Part shown: positions 43,560 through 52,392 of the stretch, piece by piece | How positions within the stretch are numbered: position 1 is the first letter of the stretch | Layout of the letters: every line of letters begins with the position of its first letter | NCBI RefSeq assembly: GCF_002090115.1 | Contig: NZ_BBRK01000004.1 | Location: forward strand, 1,674,001-1,738,000 | Direction of reading: 5' to 3' | DNA: 64,000 nucleotides | From: Demequina sp. NBRC 110054 | Lineage (GTDB): Bacteria > Actinomycetota > Actinomycetes > Actinomycetales > Demequinaceae | Made by a program: the position numbers and the translations under genes | Notes under the pieces: model-generated | What the model saw: the letters and a program-made list of their open reading frames with translations, nothing else | What the model was told of the DNA's origin: nothing | Databases searched by the model: none

Positions 43560-46253
43560 ATGGCTGAGAACCCCAGGACCGAGATCGACGCGCTCACCCG
43601 CGCTATCGACCTGCGTTCTCTGCGCATCCTCGTCGCGATCGACCAGGCAGGTTCCATCAGCGCTGCGGCCCGCTCGCTCGGGTACAGCCAGCCGACCATC
43701 ACGCAGCATGTCCAGCGGCTCGAGGAGCGGCTCGGCACCACGCTCGTGTCCCGCAGCGCCCGCGCCGCGCGCCTCACCCCCGTCGGCGCCCTGCTCGCCA
43801 AGCACGCCCCCCGCATCGACGCGAGCCTCACGGCCGCCGCCACCGAGCTGTCCCGCGTCCTCGGCCGCCGGGCGGGCCTGGTCCGCCTGGTCTCGCTGCC
43901 CGAGGCCGTCGGCTCGGTGCTCGCGCCAGCGATGGGTCGCCTCGCGACCCTGCTTCCGCACCTTGACATCGAGGTGCTCGAGGCCGCGACGGCCGACGAG
44001 GCGCTCGACATGCTCCAGGAGGGCCGCGCCGACATCGCCGTGACCCCCACGCCCCTCATCCCGCGCGAGCGCGCCTCCGTGGCGCGCCGAGACGGAATGC
44101 GCACCACCTTCCTGTTCTCCGAGGAGGTCGTCGCGCTCACCGCCGCCGACGTGCCCACTTCGGGGGGCCGCGTCGACGCGACGGCGCTCGCTGATCTCCC
44201 GTGGATCGTGGGTTCCGGCACGTGCGCCGAGGCGGTGGCCGAGCGCATCGGCCGCGCCCCCGGTGGTGCCGACCCGTCCGTGTCCCGCGCCGACGCTGCC
44301 GTCGCGCTCGCCGCGCACGGCCGTGGCACCGCGCTCGTCACGGAGTCCGCGATCGCGGGCACCCGCCTTCCCGCCGGCCTGCGCGCGCTGGGGCTGACCC
44401 CGGCGCTGCGCCGCCGCATGGTCGCCACGACGCTCGTCGAGGCCGCCACCATCCCCGCGGTCGCCGCCGCGCTTCGCGTGCTCGCGTCGCGCCGGCCTGC
44501 CGTGGCCGAGGTCGAGGCTGTCCTCGACGCCAGACGTCGCAGCGCGGGGCATCGTGCCCGTTTCGCGTCCCTTGCTGCGGTCGACCCCGCACCCACGCAC
44601 CCAGAGGAGAACGACGACATGTCCTTGACCAGCACCGGCGCGATGGCTCGCGTCGCCGCAGTCTCGGCAGCGGGAGCCATCGCGCTCGCCGCGTGCTCGG
44701 GACCAACAGACGCGGACACCGAGGCGAGCTCGAGCGCCTCAGCCGCGGTCGGCACCGACACCGGTGAGGAGATCGACAGCATCACCGTCACCCTTCCGGG
44801 CTCGCTGTCGAGCCTCTATGTCGGCGCGGAGTCCGGCATCCTCAACTACTACATCGCCTCCGTCGTCCAGGAGGGCCTCCTCACGGTCGACGCCGACGGT
44901 GCCCTCCAGCCGGGCCTCGCCGAGTCGTGGGAGCAGACGGACGACGTCACCTACGTGTTCGAGCTGCGCGACGACGCCTACTTCCAGGACGGCAACCCCG
45001 TGACCGCCGAGGACGTGGTGTTCAGCCTCGACATGGCGCGCGACGAGACCGCCTCCCCGGGCCTCGCGTACTACATGACGAACATCGACACAGTCGAGCA
45101 GACGGGCGACAGCGAGGTCACGATCACGCTGACCGCGCCCGACGCTGCCTTCGCGGGCAACATGACGACCGCCGGCGCCGCGTTCATCACCGAGAAGTCC
45201 TTCTGGGAGGAGTACGACGGCGATGTCGGCACCTCCGACTCGCTGCTCATGGGGTCCGGCCCGTACGAGGTCGTCGAGTTCGTGCCCGACGACCACGTTA
45301 CGTTCGAGCGCGTCGACACCTGGTGGGGCGAGCTCCCCGCCGTCAAGGAGATCCGCGTCGACTTCGTCTCCGACGAGTCGACCCGCCTGCTCGCCGCGCA
45401 GTCCGGCGACGTCGACATCGCGTTCAACGTCCCGTTCTCGCAGACCGAGCAGTGGGAGTCGATCGAGGACATGCGCGTCCTGTACGAGAACGACCTGTCC
45501 TACGTCGGGCTGTACTTCAACCTCGACGTGGCGCCGTTCGACGACGCGAAGGTCCGCGAGGCCATCGCTCACGCGGTGAACCGCGAGGCCTACGTGGACA
45601 CGCTGCTCGACGGTCACGGCGAGGAGGCGACGGCGATCATGACGCCCGAGTCGCTCACGTCGGTCTACTCGGCGGACGAGGCGCGCGAGATCCTCGCGGG
45701 CATCCCGCAGTACGAGTACGACCTCGACGCCGCTGCTGCGGCGCTCGCCGAGTCGGACTACCCCGACGGCTTCGACGCAGAGATCCTCACGCCGAACACC
45801 GGCCCCCAGCTCGGCACCGCCGCGCAGGCGCTGTCGCAGGACCTCGCGACCATCGGGATCAACCTCACGGTCACCGAGGTGCCCATCGAGGAGTGGCTCG
45901 CGAGCCTCGACCCGTCGTCCGGCTACGGCCTCAACTACATGTGGTACTTCTCGACGCTCGGCGACCCGGCGGAGATCCCGTCGTACCTCATCGGCGCCGG
46001 CAACCCCGCGTCGTACGACAACGAGGAGATCCTCGACCTGCTCACCCAGGTGGGCGCCGAGACCGACCCGGCCACCCGCATCGACCTGCTGGTCGAGGCC
46101 GAGACGCTCCAGGCCGAGGACGCCGTCAACATCCCGCTGTGGTGGGGTCAGTCGGCGACCGCCTTCTCGAACGAGCTGGGGCTGACCGACTACAGCGCCT
46201 TCACGTTCGTGTCGACCTGGCCCAGCCAGCTGTACGCGGCCGGCACCGAGTAG
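43560..46253 (+). CDS. LysR-type regulator reading in frame into an ABC binding protein
   Basis: One uninterrupted 897-codon frame. Residues ~17-76 are a LysR helix-turn-helix (LRILVAIDQAGSISAAARSL, GYSQPTITQHVQRLEERLG). Residues ~105-320 are the LysR effector domain (LVRLVSLPEAVGSVLAPAMG, AHGRGTALVTESAIAG). No stop codon follows. The frame continues through HPEENDD into the ATG of the binding protein at 44619, which has its own RBS. It could be a lost stop, a frameshift or real read-through. A full fusion would put a DNA-binding domain in front of an internal signal peptide, so separate translation of the binding protein is more likely. Confidence 0.75.
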   Translation: MAENPRTEIDALTRAIDLRSLRILVAIDQAGSISAAARSLGYSQPTITQHVQRLEERLGTTLVSRSARAARLTPVGALLAKHAPRIDASLTAAATELSRVLGRRAGLVRLVSLPEAVGSVLAPAMGRLATLLPHLDIEVLEAATADEALDMLQEGRADIAVTPTPLIPRERASVARRDGMRTTFLFSEEVVALTAADVPTSGGRVDATALADLPWIVGSGTCAEAVAERIGRAPGGADPSVSRADAAVALAAHGRGTALVTESAIAGTRLPAGLRALGLTPALRRRMVATTLVEAATIPAVAAALRVLASRRPAVAEVEAVLDARRRSAGHRARFASLAAVDPAPTHPEENDDMSLTSTGAMARVAAVSAAGAIALAACSGPTDADTEASSSASAAVGTDTGEEIDSITVTLPGSLSSLYVGAESGILNYYIASVVQEGLLTVDADGALQPGLAESWEQTDDVTYVFELRDDAYFQDGNPVTAEDVVFSLDMARDETASPGLAYYMTNIDTVEQTGDSEVTITLTAPDAAFAGNMTTAGAAFITEKSFWEEYDGDVGTSDSLLMGSGPYEVVEFVPDDHVTFERVDTWWGELPAVKEIRVDFVSDESTRLLAAQSGDVDIAFNVPFSQTEQWESIEDMRVLYENDLSYVGLYFNLDVAPFDDAKVREAIAHAVNREAYVDTLLDGHGEEATAIMTPESLTSVYSADEAREILAGIPQYEYDLDAAAAALAESDYPDGFDAEILTPNTGPQLGTAAQALSQDLATIGINLTVTEVPIEEWLASLDPSSGYGLNYMWYFSTLGDPAEIPSYLIGAGNPASYDNEEILDLLTQVGAETDPATRIDLLVEAETLQAEDAVNIPLWWGQSATAFSNELGLTDYSAFTFVSTWPSQLYAAGTE
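44619..46253 (+). CDS. Peptide/nickel-type ABC transporter substrate-binding lipoprotein
   Basis: The protein has 544 residues from the internal ATG with AGAGGAGA upstream. The lipobox ALAAC (Cys26) follows a signal peptide. The SBP type 5 fold shows PGLAESWEQTDDVTYVFELR, GNPVTAEDVVFSLDMARDE, FDDAKVREAIAHAVNREAYV and a C-terminal AEDAVNIPLWWGQ. It delivers oligopeptides, or possibly nickel or amines, to the permeases that follow at 6-bp spacing. It has no separate stop-delimited start because it lies in frame with LysR. Confidence 0.9.
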   Translation: MSLTSTGAMARVAAVSAAGAIALAACSGPTDADTEASSSASAAVGTDTGEEIDSITVTLPGSLSSLYVGAESGILNYYIASVVQEGLLTVDADGALQPGLAESWEQTDDVTYVFELRDDAYFQDGNPVTAEDVVFSLDMARDETASPGLAYYMTNIDTVEQTGDSEVTITLTAPDAAFAGNMTTAGAAFITEKSFWEEYDGDVGTSDSLLMGSGPYEVVEFVPDDHVTFERVDTWWGELPAVKEIRVDFVSDESTRLLAAQSGDVDIAFNVPFSQTEQWESIEDMRVLYENDLSYVGLYFNLDVAPFDDAKVREAIAHAVNREAYVDTLLDGHGEEATAIMTPESLTSVYSADEAREILAGIPQYEYDLDAAAAALAESDYPDGFDAEILTPNTGPQLGTAAQALSQDLATIGINLTVTEVPIEEWLASLDPSSGYGLNYMWYFSTLGDPAEIPSYLIGAGNPASYDNEEILDLLTQVGAETDPATRIDLLVEAETLQAEDAVNIPLWWGQSATAFSNELGLTDYSAFTFVSTWPSQLYAAGTE

Positions 46254-46259
46254 TCACAC

Positions 46260-47255
46260 GTGGCCGTATCCACCGATCGAGCGCGCGCGTCGCGGCTGCG
46301 TCCCCTGGGACGCATGCTCGCGGCGCGCGTGCTCGGCACGCTCGCGGTGCTCTTCGTGCTGTCGATCATCATCTTCGCGATGATGTACCTGGCGCCCGGA
46401 GACATCGTCAAGAACCTCCTGGGCAACCGCGCCTCGAACGCGGAGACCATCGCCGCCGTGCGCGCCCAGTACCACCTCGACGAGCCCGTCGTCACGCAGT
46501 ACTGGCTGTGGCTCAAGGGCTTCCTCACCGGCGATCTCGGCGAGTCGATCCGCCTCCAGGTCCCCGTGGCGAGCGCGATCGGCGCGCGCGTGGGCATCAC
46601 CGCGGCCCTGTGCGGCCTCGCGTTCCTCATGTCGGTGATCGTCGCCGTGCCGCTCGGCGTCGCGAGCGCGGTGCGCGCGGGCGGCTGGGTGGATCGCATC
46701 GGCAACGCGCTGTCCGTGTTCGGCCTCAGCGCCCCGACCTTCGCGATCGGCCTGCTGCTCCTCTACGTGTTCGCGTACTACCTGCCGATCCTGCCCGTCT
46801 ACGGCGGCGGCGACGGCGGGTGGGACACCTTCCTTCACCTGATCCTGCCAGGGATCACTCTCGCGCTCGGCCTCGGCGCGATCCTCGTGAAGCTCACGCG
46901 CACCGCGATGCTGCGCGAGCTCGAGGCCGACTACGTCACCTTCGCCCGTGCGCGCGGCCTGTCGGAGCACAAGGTCAGGAACCTCGCGCTGCGCGGCGCG
47001 GCCATCCCCGTTGTCACGGGTGCGAGCCTGGTCCTCACGTTCCTCGTGGGCGGCACGGTGCTCGCCGAGACGACGTTCTCGCTCCCCGGCCTCGGCACCC
47101 TCCTCGAGGACTCGGTGCTGTTCAAGGACATCGCGGTCGTGCAGGCGCTCACGCTGCTGGTCGCGATCGTCATCGCGGTGATCGCGCTGCTCGCCGACCT
47201 CGCCTACCTGCTCCTGGACCCGCGGCTGCGGGACCGGATCGGAGTCGACTCATGA
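46260..47255 (+). CDS. ABC transporter permease, DppB/OppB type
   Basis: The protein has 331 residues, GTG start 6 bp after the binding-protein stop. Six membrane helices with the typical N-terminal ...GDIVKNLLGNRAS and loop DEPVVTQYWLWLKGFLTGDLG. The permease signature REL..DYVTFARARGLSEHKVR is the ATPase-coupling EAA loop. It forms the translocation channel with the next gene, whose ATG overlaps its stop. Confidence 0.92.
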   Translation: MAVSTDRARASRLRPLGRMLAARVLGTLAVLFVLSIIIFAMMYLAPGDIVKNLLGNRASNAETIAAVRAQYHLDEPVVTQYWLWLKGFLTGDLGESIRLQVPVASAIGARVGITAALCGLAFLMSVIVAVPLGVASAVRAGGWVDRIGNALSVFGLSAPTFAIGLLLLYVFAYYLPILPVYGGGDGGWDTFLHLILPGITLALGLGAILVKLTRTAMLRELEADYVTFARARGLSEHKVRNLALRGAAIPVVTGASLVLTFLVGGTVLAETTFSLPGLGTLLEDSVLFKDIAVVQALTLLVAIVIAVIALLADLAYLLLDPRLRDRIGVDS

Positions 47256-48100
47256 CCGCCGTGGCGACGCCCCGCACGCGTGCGCGCAGGCTTCCTCCCG
47301 TGAGCGTGCTCGTCTCGCTCGCCATCCTGGCGCTCGCAGTGCTCGCCGTGCTGCTGGGACGCTTCCTGTTCCCCGACGCGATGCACCAGGACATCCTGTC
47401 CTCGACCCTCGCGCCGGGAGAGAACGGCCACCTGCTCGGCACCGACGAGCTGGGGCGCGACGTGCTCGCGATGTCCGTCGCGGGCGCCGCGTCCGCGCTC
47501 GTCGGTCCCGTGATCATCGCGGTCGGCTCGATGGTGCTCGGCGTGGTGCTCGGCACGCTCGCCGGCTATGAGCGCGGCTGGCTCGACACCCTCATCGGCC
47601 GCTGGACCGACCTGCTGCTCGCGCTGCCCGTGCTGCTCGCGGCCATCGTCGTCGGCGGCGTCCTCGGCGGCGGCTACTGGGTGACCGTCGGCCTGCTGAT
47701 GCTGCTGTTCTCGCCCTCCGACATCCGCATCGTCCGCGCGGGCGTGATGGAGCAGTCGGCGCGGCCCTACATCGAGGCCGCGCAGATGCTGTCGCTGTCG
47801 CGCTGGAGGGTGATGTTCCGTCACATCCTGCCCAATGTCGCGAGCCTGGTGGTCACCAACATGATGCTCAACGTCGCCTTCGCGCTCGTCGCGTTCTCGT
47901 CGCTGTCGTTCCTGGGGGTCGGCGTCGCCGCCGGCACCGCCGACTGGGGGCGCCAGCTCACTGACAACCGCGCAATCATGTTCGACAACCCGGCGGCCGT
48001 GTTCGTGCCCGCCGCGCTGATCATCATCGTCGCGGTCTCCGTGAACCTCGTCGGCGACTGGATCGGCCAGCGCCTGTCCCAGGTGGGGGAGGAGGCATGA
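47252..48100 (+). CDS. ABC transporter permease, DppC/OppC type
   Basis: The protein has 282 residues, ATGA overlap at both ends. The N-terminal helix is followed by HLLGTDELGRDVLAMSVAGA, the DppC-type conserved loop, and the EAA loop SARPYIEAAQMLSLSRWRVM with FRHILPNVASLVV. Partner permease of the same importer. Confidence 0.92.
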   Translation: MTAVATPRTRARRLPPVSVLVSLAILALAVLAVLLGRFLFPDAMHQDILSSTLAPGENGHLLGTDELGRDVLAMSVAGAASALVGPVIIAVGSMVLGVVLGTLAGYERGWLDTLIGRWTDLLLALPVLLAAIVVGGVLGGGYWVTVGLLMLLFSPSDIRIVRAGVMEQSARPYIEAAQMLSLSRWRVMFRHILPNVASLVVTNMMLNVAFALVAFSSLSFLGVGVAAGTADWGRQLTDNRAIMFDNPAAVFVPAALIIIVAVSVNLVGDWIGQRLSQVGEEA

Positions 48101-49665
48101 GCGTCGAGATCCGAGGGCTGTCCGTCACGGGCCCCGCGGGCACGATGGTCGAGCCGTTCGACGCCGACATCCCGCTCGGCTCCACGCTCGCCCTCATCGG
48201 CGAGTCCGGCTCGGGCAAGACTCTCAGCGCCAAGAGCCTCATCGGCCTGCTTCCGCGCGGCTTCAGGGCGGCCGGCACCGCGACCGTCGGGTCGGCGCCG
48301 CTTCCCGTCGGTCAGGACGATGCGGCCTGGCGGGGGGTGCGCGGACGTCGCGTCGTGCTCCTGCTCCAGGACCCGTTCACGAGCCTGTCGCCCGTGCACC
48401 GGTGCGGCGATCAGATCGCGTGGACCATGGAGGCTGCGCGAGGACACCGGATGCTCCGCAGGGAGCGGCGCGAGGCCGTCGCCGCGCGGCTCGCCGAGGT
48501 CAAGCTGCCCGAGCTCGTCGCCGAGGCGTATCCGCATCAGCTGTCCGGCGGCATGCGTCAGCGCGTCGCGATCGCGGCGGCCCTCGCGGCCGATCCTCAG
48601 CTGCTCATCGCCGACGAGCCGACGACCGCGCTCGACGCCTCCAATCAGGCGGAGATCCTCGACCTGCTGCGATCGGTGCAGGCGCAGCGCAATCTGTCGG
48701 TCATCCTCATCTCGCACGACCTCGGCCTGGTCCGCGGTCGCACCGACACGGTGCTCGTGATGCAGTCCGGCATCATCGTCGAGCGCGGAGCCACGTCCCG
48801 CGTGCTGGCGGAGCCGCAGCATCCCTACACGCGCGCCCTCATCGACGCGGATCCCGTCGTCGCTGCCAGGCGCGGCTCGGGAGAGGCGGCCGAGGTCGAC
48901 CTCGACGGCCATGCGGTCCTCACCGAGGCCGCCGGGATCGTCAAGCGCTTCGGCCACAGGACCGTCCTGCACGGCGTGGATCTCACCGTGCGCGAGGGCG
49001 AGATCGTCGGCGTGGTCGGCGAGTCGGGCTCGGGCAAGTCGACGCTCGCCCGATGCGTCGCGGGCCTCGAGAGGGAGGACGGCGGCACCGTCGCGTTCTC
49101 AGGCGAGGCGCTCGCGCCCGGGCGTGCGTCCCGCACGCCCGACCAGATGCAGATCGTCTTCCAGGACCCGTACTCGTCGCTCAACCCGATGATGTCGATC
49201 CGCGCGATCCTCGCCGAGGCGCTCTCGGTCGCGGGGCGGGGTGCAGACGAGGTGCCCGCGATGCTCGAGCTCGTCGGGCTGCCCGCGGAGATCGCCTCGC
49301 GCCGGCCCGCCGAGCTGTCGGGAGGGCAGCGCCAGCGCATCGCGATCGCACGCGCGCTCGCCCCGCGTCCGCGCCTTCTCATCTGCGACGAGTCGGTGTC
49401 CGCACTCGACGTCTCGGTGCAGGCGCAGATCCTCGAGCTGCTGTCGCGCCTGCGCGAGCAGCTCGGCATCGCGCTGCTGTTCATCTCCCACGACCTCGCG
49501 GTCGTGCGCATGATCGCCGATACGGTCGTCGTCATGCGCGACGGTCGCGTCGTCGAGCAGGGCGGGTGCGCCCAGGTGCTCACCGACCCCGCGCACGAGT
49601 ACACGCGACTGCTGGTGGCCGCGTCCACCCGCGAGAACGCCCCCGTCGGGGCAGGAAAGGACTGA
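48097..49665 (+). CDS. Fused double ABC ATPase (DppD-DppF type)
   Basis: The protein has 522 residues with two nucleotide-binding domains. Domain 1: Walker A GESGSGKTLSAKS, signature LSGGMRQRVAIA, Walker B LLIADEPTTALDAS. Domain 2: Walker A GESGSGKSTLARC, signature LSGGQRQRIAIA, with CDESVSALDVS as Walker B, Ser replacing the usual Pro-Thr. It energises the importer encoded upstream. The ATG overlaps the DppC stop. Confidence 0.93.
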   Translation: MSVEIRGLSVTGPAGTMVEPFDADIPLGSTLALIGESGSGKTLSAKSLIGLLPRGFRAAGTATVGSAPLPVGQDDAAWRGVRGRRVVLLLQDPFTSLSPVHRCGDQIAWTMEAARGHRMLRRERREAVAARLAEVKLPELVAEAYPHQLSGGMRQRVAIAAALAADPQLLIADEPTTALDASNQAEILDLLRSVQAQRNLSVILISHDLGLVRGRTDTVLVMQSGIIVERGATSRVLAEPQHPYTRALIDADPVVAARRGSGEAAEVDLDGHAVLTEAAGIVKRFGHRTVLHGVDLTVREGEIVGVVGESGSGKSTLARCVAGLEREDGGTVAFSGEALAPGRASRTPDQMQIVFQDPYSSLNPMMSIRAILAEALSVAGRGADEVPAMLELVGLPAEIASRRPAELSGGQRQRIAIARALAPRPRLLICDESVSALDVSVQAQILELLSRLREQLGIALLFISHDLAVVRMIADTVVVMRDGRVVEQGGCAQVLTDPAHEYTRLLVAASTRENAPVGAGKD

Positions 49666-49666
49666 C

Positions 49667-50731
49667 GTGTCCCCCTCGACCACGCTGGTCACCGGCCTTC
49701 CGGCCGTCATGGAGGCGCTCGACGCCGACCTCGCGACCGCACTCGGCGCCGACCGCGCCGATCGCTGGCGCATCGACCGCTCGGCGTACGAGCCGACGAT
49801 CCGGGTCCGTGGCGAGGCGCCGCGCGCCGCGGTGCTCACGAGCGCCAGGCCCGCGACTGCGGCCACCAAGATCGTCGACCTGTGGTGGGACGACGAGGCG
49901 GAGGCTGTCGCACTCCTCGAGGAGGTCATCGCCGCCGCGATGGAGCGCGGCGATGCGGTCGTGAAGTGGGAGACCGCTCCCGGAACGGAGCTCCCCGGCT
50001 TCGCGGCGGCGCGGGGCTTCTCCGCCCTGCGTCGTCCCTGGTCCGCCAAGGGCACCGAGGTGTACGGCGGGCACGCGCTGTGGCTGCGTCACCTGCCTCA
50101 CCACGAGCCCGGCTACTACGCGCAGACCACGATGTTCACGTGCGGCGCCGTCGCAGCGCTCATCGCGTCGGAGGAGCTCGGCTCCGCGGGGTTCCATGGA
50201 GACGACGGCGACCGCGATCACGAGGTCGACTTCTGGCGGCGCGCGAGCAACTACCCCGCGTGCGAGCCGGTCGGGCTGGCCGTCGCGATCAGGGAGGACC
50301 TGCGCACCGTTCCCGTCGCGGTCAGCCTCGACGTCGACGGGCCGGTCCTGCTCGAGGGATTCGAGGGCTTCGACCGCGACTTCCGTGCGGAGCTCCAGGA
50401 GCAGTCGTGGGGCAAGGCCGAGGCGCTCGGCGTGCCGGTCTCGCGCTCGCGGGTCACCGTCGAGCAGATCGCGGCCAGGGTCGCGGACGGGGAGATCGCG
50501 CTGCTGCTGATCGACGAGCACCCCATGCACGGCACCCACGGGCCTCACTGGATCGTCGCGCATGCGTCGGACGGAGACGTGGTCGTGGTCGAGGACCCGT
50601 GGACCGAGTCCGAGCACGGCGAGACGTGGGTCGACACGCATGATCTCCCGGTCGCGCTCGCGGACCTCGACCGTCTGGTCACGTGGGGAGACGATGGCTA
50701 TCGCGGGGTGATCTTCCTCGGACGGGGGTGA
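49667..50731 (+). CDS. C39-like peptidase-fold protein linked to the importer
   Basis: The protein has 354 residues, GTG start one base after the ATPase stop. The N-terminal ~130 residues are acidic with an acyltransferase-like hint (FAAARGFSALRRPWSAKGTE). The C-terminal domain carries YYAQTTMFTCGAVAALIAS (Cys) and GPHWIVAHASDGDVVVVEDP (His, Asp), the C39 papain-like triad. It has no signal peptide, so it is cytoplasmic. Clustered with a peptide-type importer, it may process the imported substrate. Related proteins are annotated DUF3335/peptidase C39; catalysis is unproven. Confidence 0.7.
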   Translation: MSPSTTLVTGLPAVMEALDADLATALGADRADRWRIDRSAYEPTIRVRGEAPRAAVLTSARPATAATKIVDLWWDDEAEAVALLEEVIAAAMERGDAVVKWETAPGTELPGFAAARGFSALRRPWSAKGTEVYGGHALWLRHLPHHEPGYYAQTTMFTCGAVAALIASEELGSAGFHGDDGDRDHEVDFWRRASNYPACEPVGLAVAIREDLRTVPVAVSLDVDGPVLLEGFEGFDRDFRAELQEQSWGKAEALGVPVSRSRVTVEQIAARVADGEIALLLIDEHPMHGTHGPHWIVAHASDGDVVVVEDPWTESEHGETWVDTHDLPVALADLDRLVTWGDDGYRGVIFLGRG

Positions 50732-51009
50732 ACGCTGCTCACGTTCCTGCGCGCTGCGGCTGTGGCGTGCTCACCGTCAGGCGGGCGAGGCCCGTTTGCA
50801 GCGGATTCCATATCGAAATCTCGTATCGAGCGTGTTAAATCCTTGTGAAGTGGGTCATTCACCATGGAATCGCTTGCTAATGTCGGGTCCAAGCAAAGCG
50901 TGCCCCGACGCGAGCCCTTCTGGGCTCAGGCCCGACGGATCGTGCCAGGCCGACGACCGTCCTCACGTCACGCATAAGCCCGTCGCCAGGCCGGTCGGGT
51001 GGAGCAATC

Positions 51010-52392
51010 ATGGCCATCACGCTTGACCGCACTCGCATCGCGACACTTATCGAGGAGCAGGCCGCGCTGCTGAACGAGCGCACCTCGAAGTCCCGGGAGA
51101 TGTTCACCCGCGCGTCCGCCCACCTCTCGGGCGGCGTCGCCTCGAGCTACCAGGGCCGCGACCCGTGGCCCATCTACATCGACTCCGGTGCGGGCGACCG
51201 CATCACGGACGTCGACGGCAACGAGTACTACGACTTCCACAACGGCTTCGGATCGATGGTCCAGGGCCACGCACACCCCGCCATCGGTGACGCGCTAGGC
51301 AAGCGCTACCCGCTCGGCACGCACTTCGCCGCCGCGACCGAGGACTCGATCGTCGTCGCCGACGAGCTGGCCCGTCGCTGGGGCCTGCCGAAGTGGCGCT
51401 TCACGAACTCGGGCTCCGAGTCCACGATGGACGCGATCCGCATCGCGCGCGCCTTCACCGGTCGCGACACCGTGATGAAGATCTTCGGCTCGTACCACGG
51501 CCACCACGACACGGTCATGGTGTCGATCGGCGTCGAGTACGACGCGATCGGCGACCGCGAGAATCTCGAGTCGCTCGCGTACGGCGGAGGCATCCCGCAG
51601 GCCACCGTCGATATGACGATCGCCGTGCCGTTCAACGACGCCCCCGCGATGGAGCGCCGCATCGAGCGGCTCGCCGCCGAGGGCCGCCTGCCTGCGTGCG
51701 TGATCATGGAGGCCGCCATGATGAACCTCGGCGTCGTCCTGCCCGAGCCCGGCTACCTCGAGGCCGTGCGCGAGATCACCGCCAAGCACGGCATCGTCCT
51801 GATCTTCGACGAGGTCAAGACAGGCCTCACCATCGCCCCCGGCGGCGCGACCGAGAAGTTCGGCGTCACGCCCGACCTGGTGACGCTCGCCAAGGCGCTC
51901 GGCGGCGGCCTGCCGTCCGGCGCGATCGGCGGCACCGAGGAGGTCATGGCCGTCGTCGAGGACGGCACCGTCTACCAGGTCGGCACCTACAACGGGAACC
52001 CGCTGTCGATGGCCGCGGCGCGTGCGTCGCTGCTCGAGGTGCTCACGCCCGGGGCCTACGACCGCCTCGCCGAGCTCAACGACCGCATCGTGAACGGCTG
52101 CCAGGCCGTCATCGACAAGTACGACCTGCCCGGCTACGCCGTGGGCATCGGGTCCAAGGGCTGCGTCACGTTCGCGACCGAGAAGATCGTCGACTACGAG
52201 ACCTTCAAGGGCGCCCAGGACGTGGAGCTCTGCGAGCTCGCATGGCTGTGGAACATGAACCACGGCATCTTCATGACGCCGGGTCGCGAGGAGGAGTGGA
52301 CCATGTCCGTCGTCCACTCGGACGAGTCCGTCGACGCGTACATCGCGGCGTTCGACTCGCTCGCCGCCGCCCTCACGGAGGCCGACGCCTGA
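51010..52392 (+). CDS. Class III (PLP) aminotransferase
   Basis: The protein has 460 residues. GSA/omega-transaminase features: FHNGFGSMVQGHAHPAIGDA, RFTNSGSESTMDAIRIARAF, FGSYHGHHDTVMV, LIFDEVKTGLTIAPGG and Schiff-base Lys295 in LVTLAKALGGGLPSGA. The 278-bp gap upstream holds a ribosome site (GTGGAGC) and AT-rich promoter-like DNA around 50810-50885. It is followed with a TGATG overlap by a FAD amine oxidase, so it likely removes an amino group in amine or diamine breakdown. Substrate not resolvable. Confidence 0.88.
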   Translation: MAITLDRTRIATLIEEQAALLNERTSKSREMFTRASAHLSGGVASSYQGRDPWPIYIDSGAGDRITDVDGNEYYDFHNGFGSMVQGHAHPAIGDALGKRYPLGTHFAAATEDSIVVADELARRWGLPKWRFTNSGSESTMDAIRIARAFTGRDTVMKIFGSYHGHHDTVMVSIGVEYDAIGDRENLESLAYGGGIPQATVDMTIAVPFNDAPAMERRIERLAAEGRLPACVIMEAAMMNLGVVLPEPGYLEAVREITAKHGIVLIFDEVKTGLTIAPGGATEKFGVTPDLVTLAKALGGGLPSGAIGGTEEVMAVVEDGTVYQVGTYNGNPLSMAAARASLLEVLTPGAYDRLAELNDRIVNGCQAVIDKYDLPGYAVGIGSKGCVTFATEKIVDYETFKGAQDVELCELAWLWNMNHGIFMTPGREEEWTMSVVHSDESVDAYIAAFDSLAAALTEADA

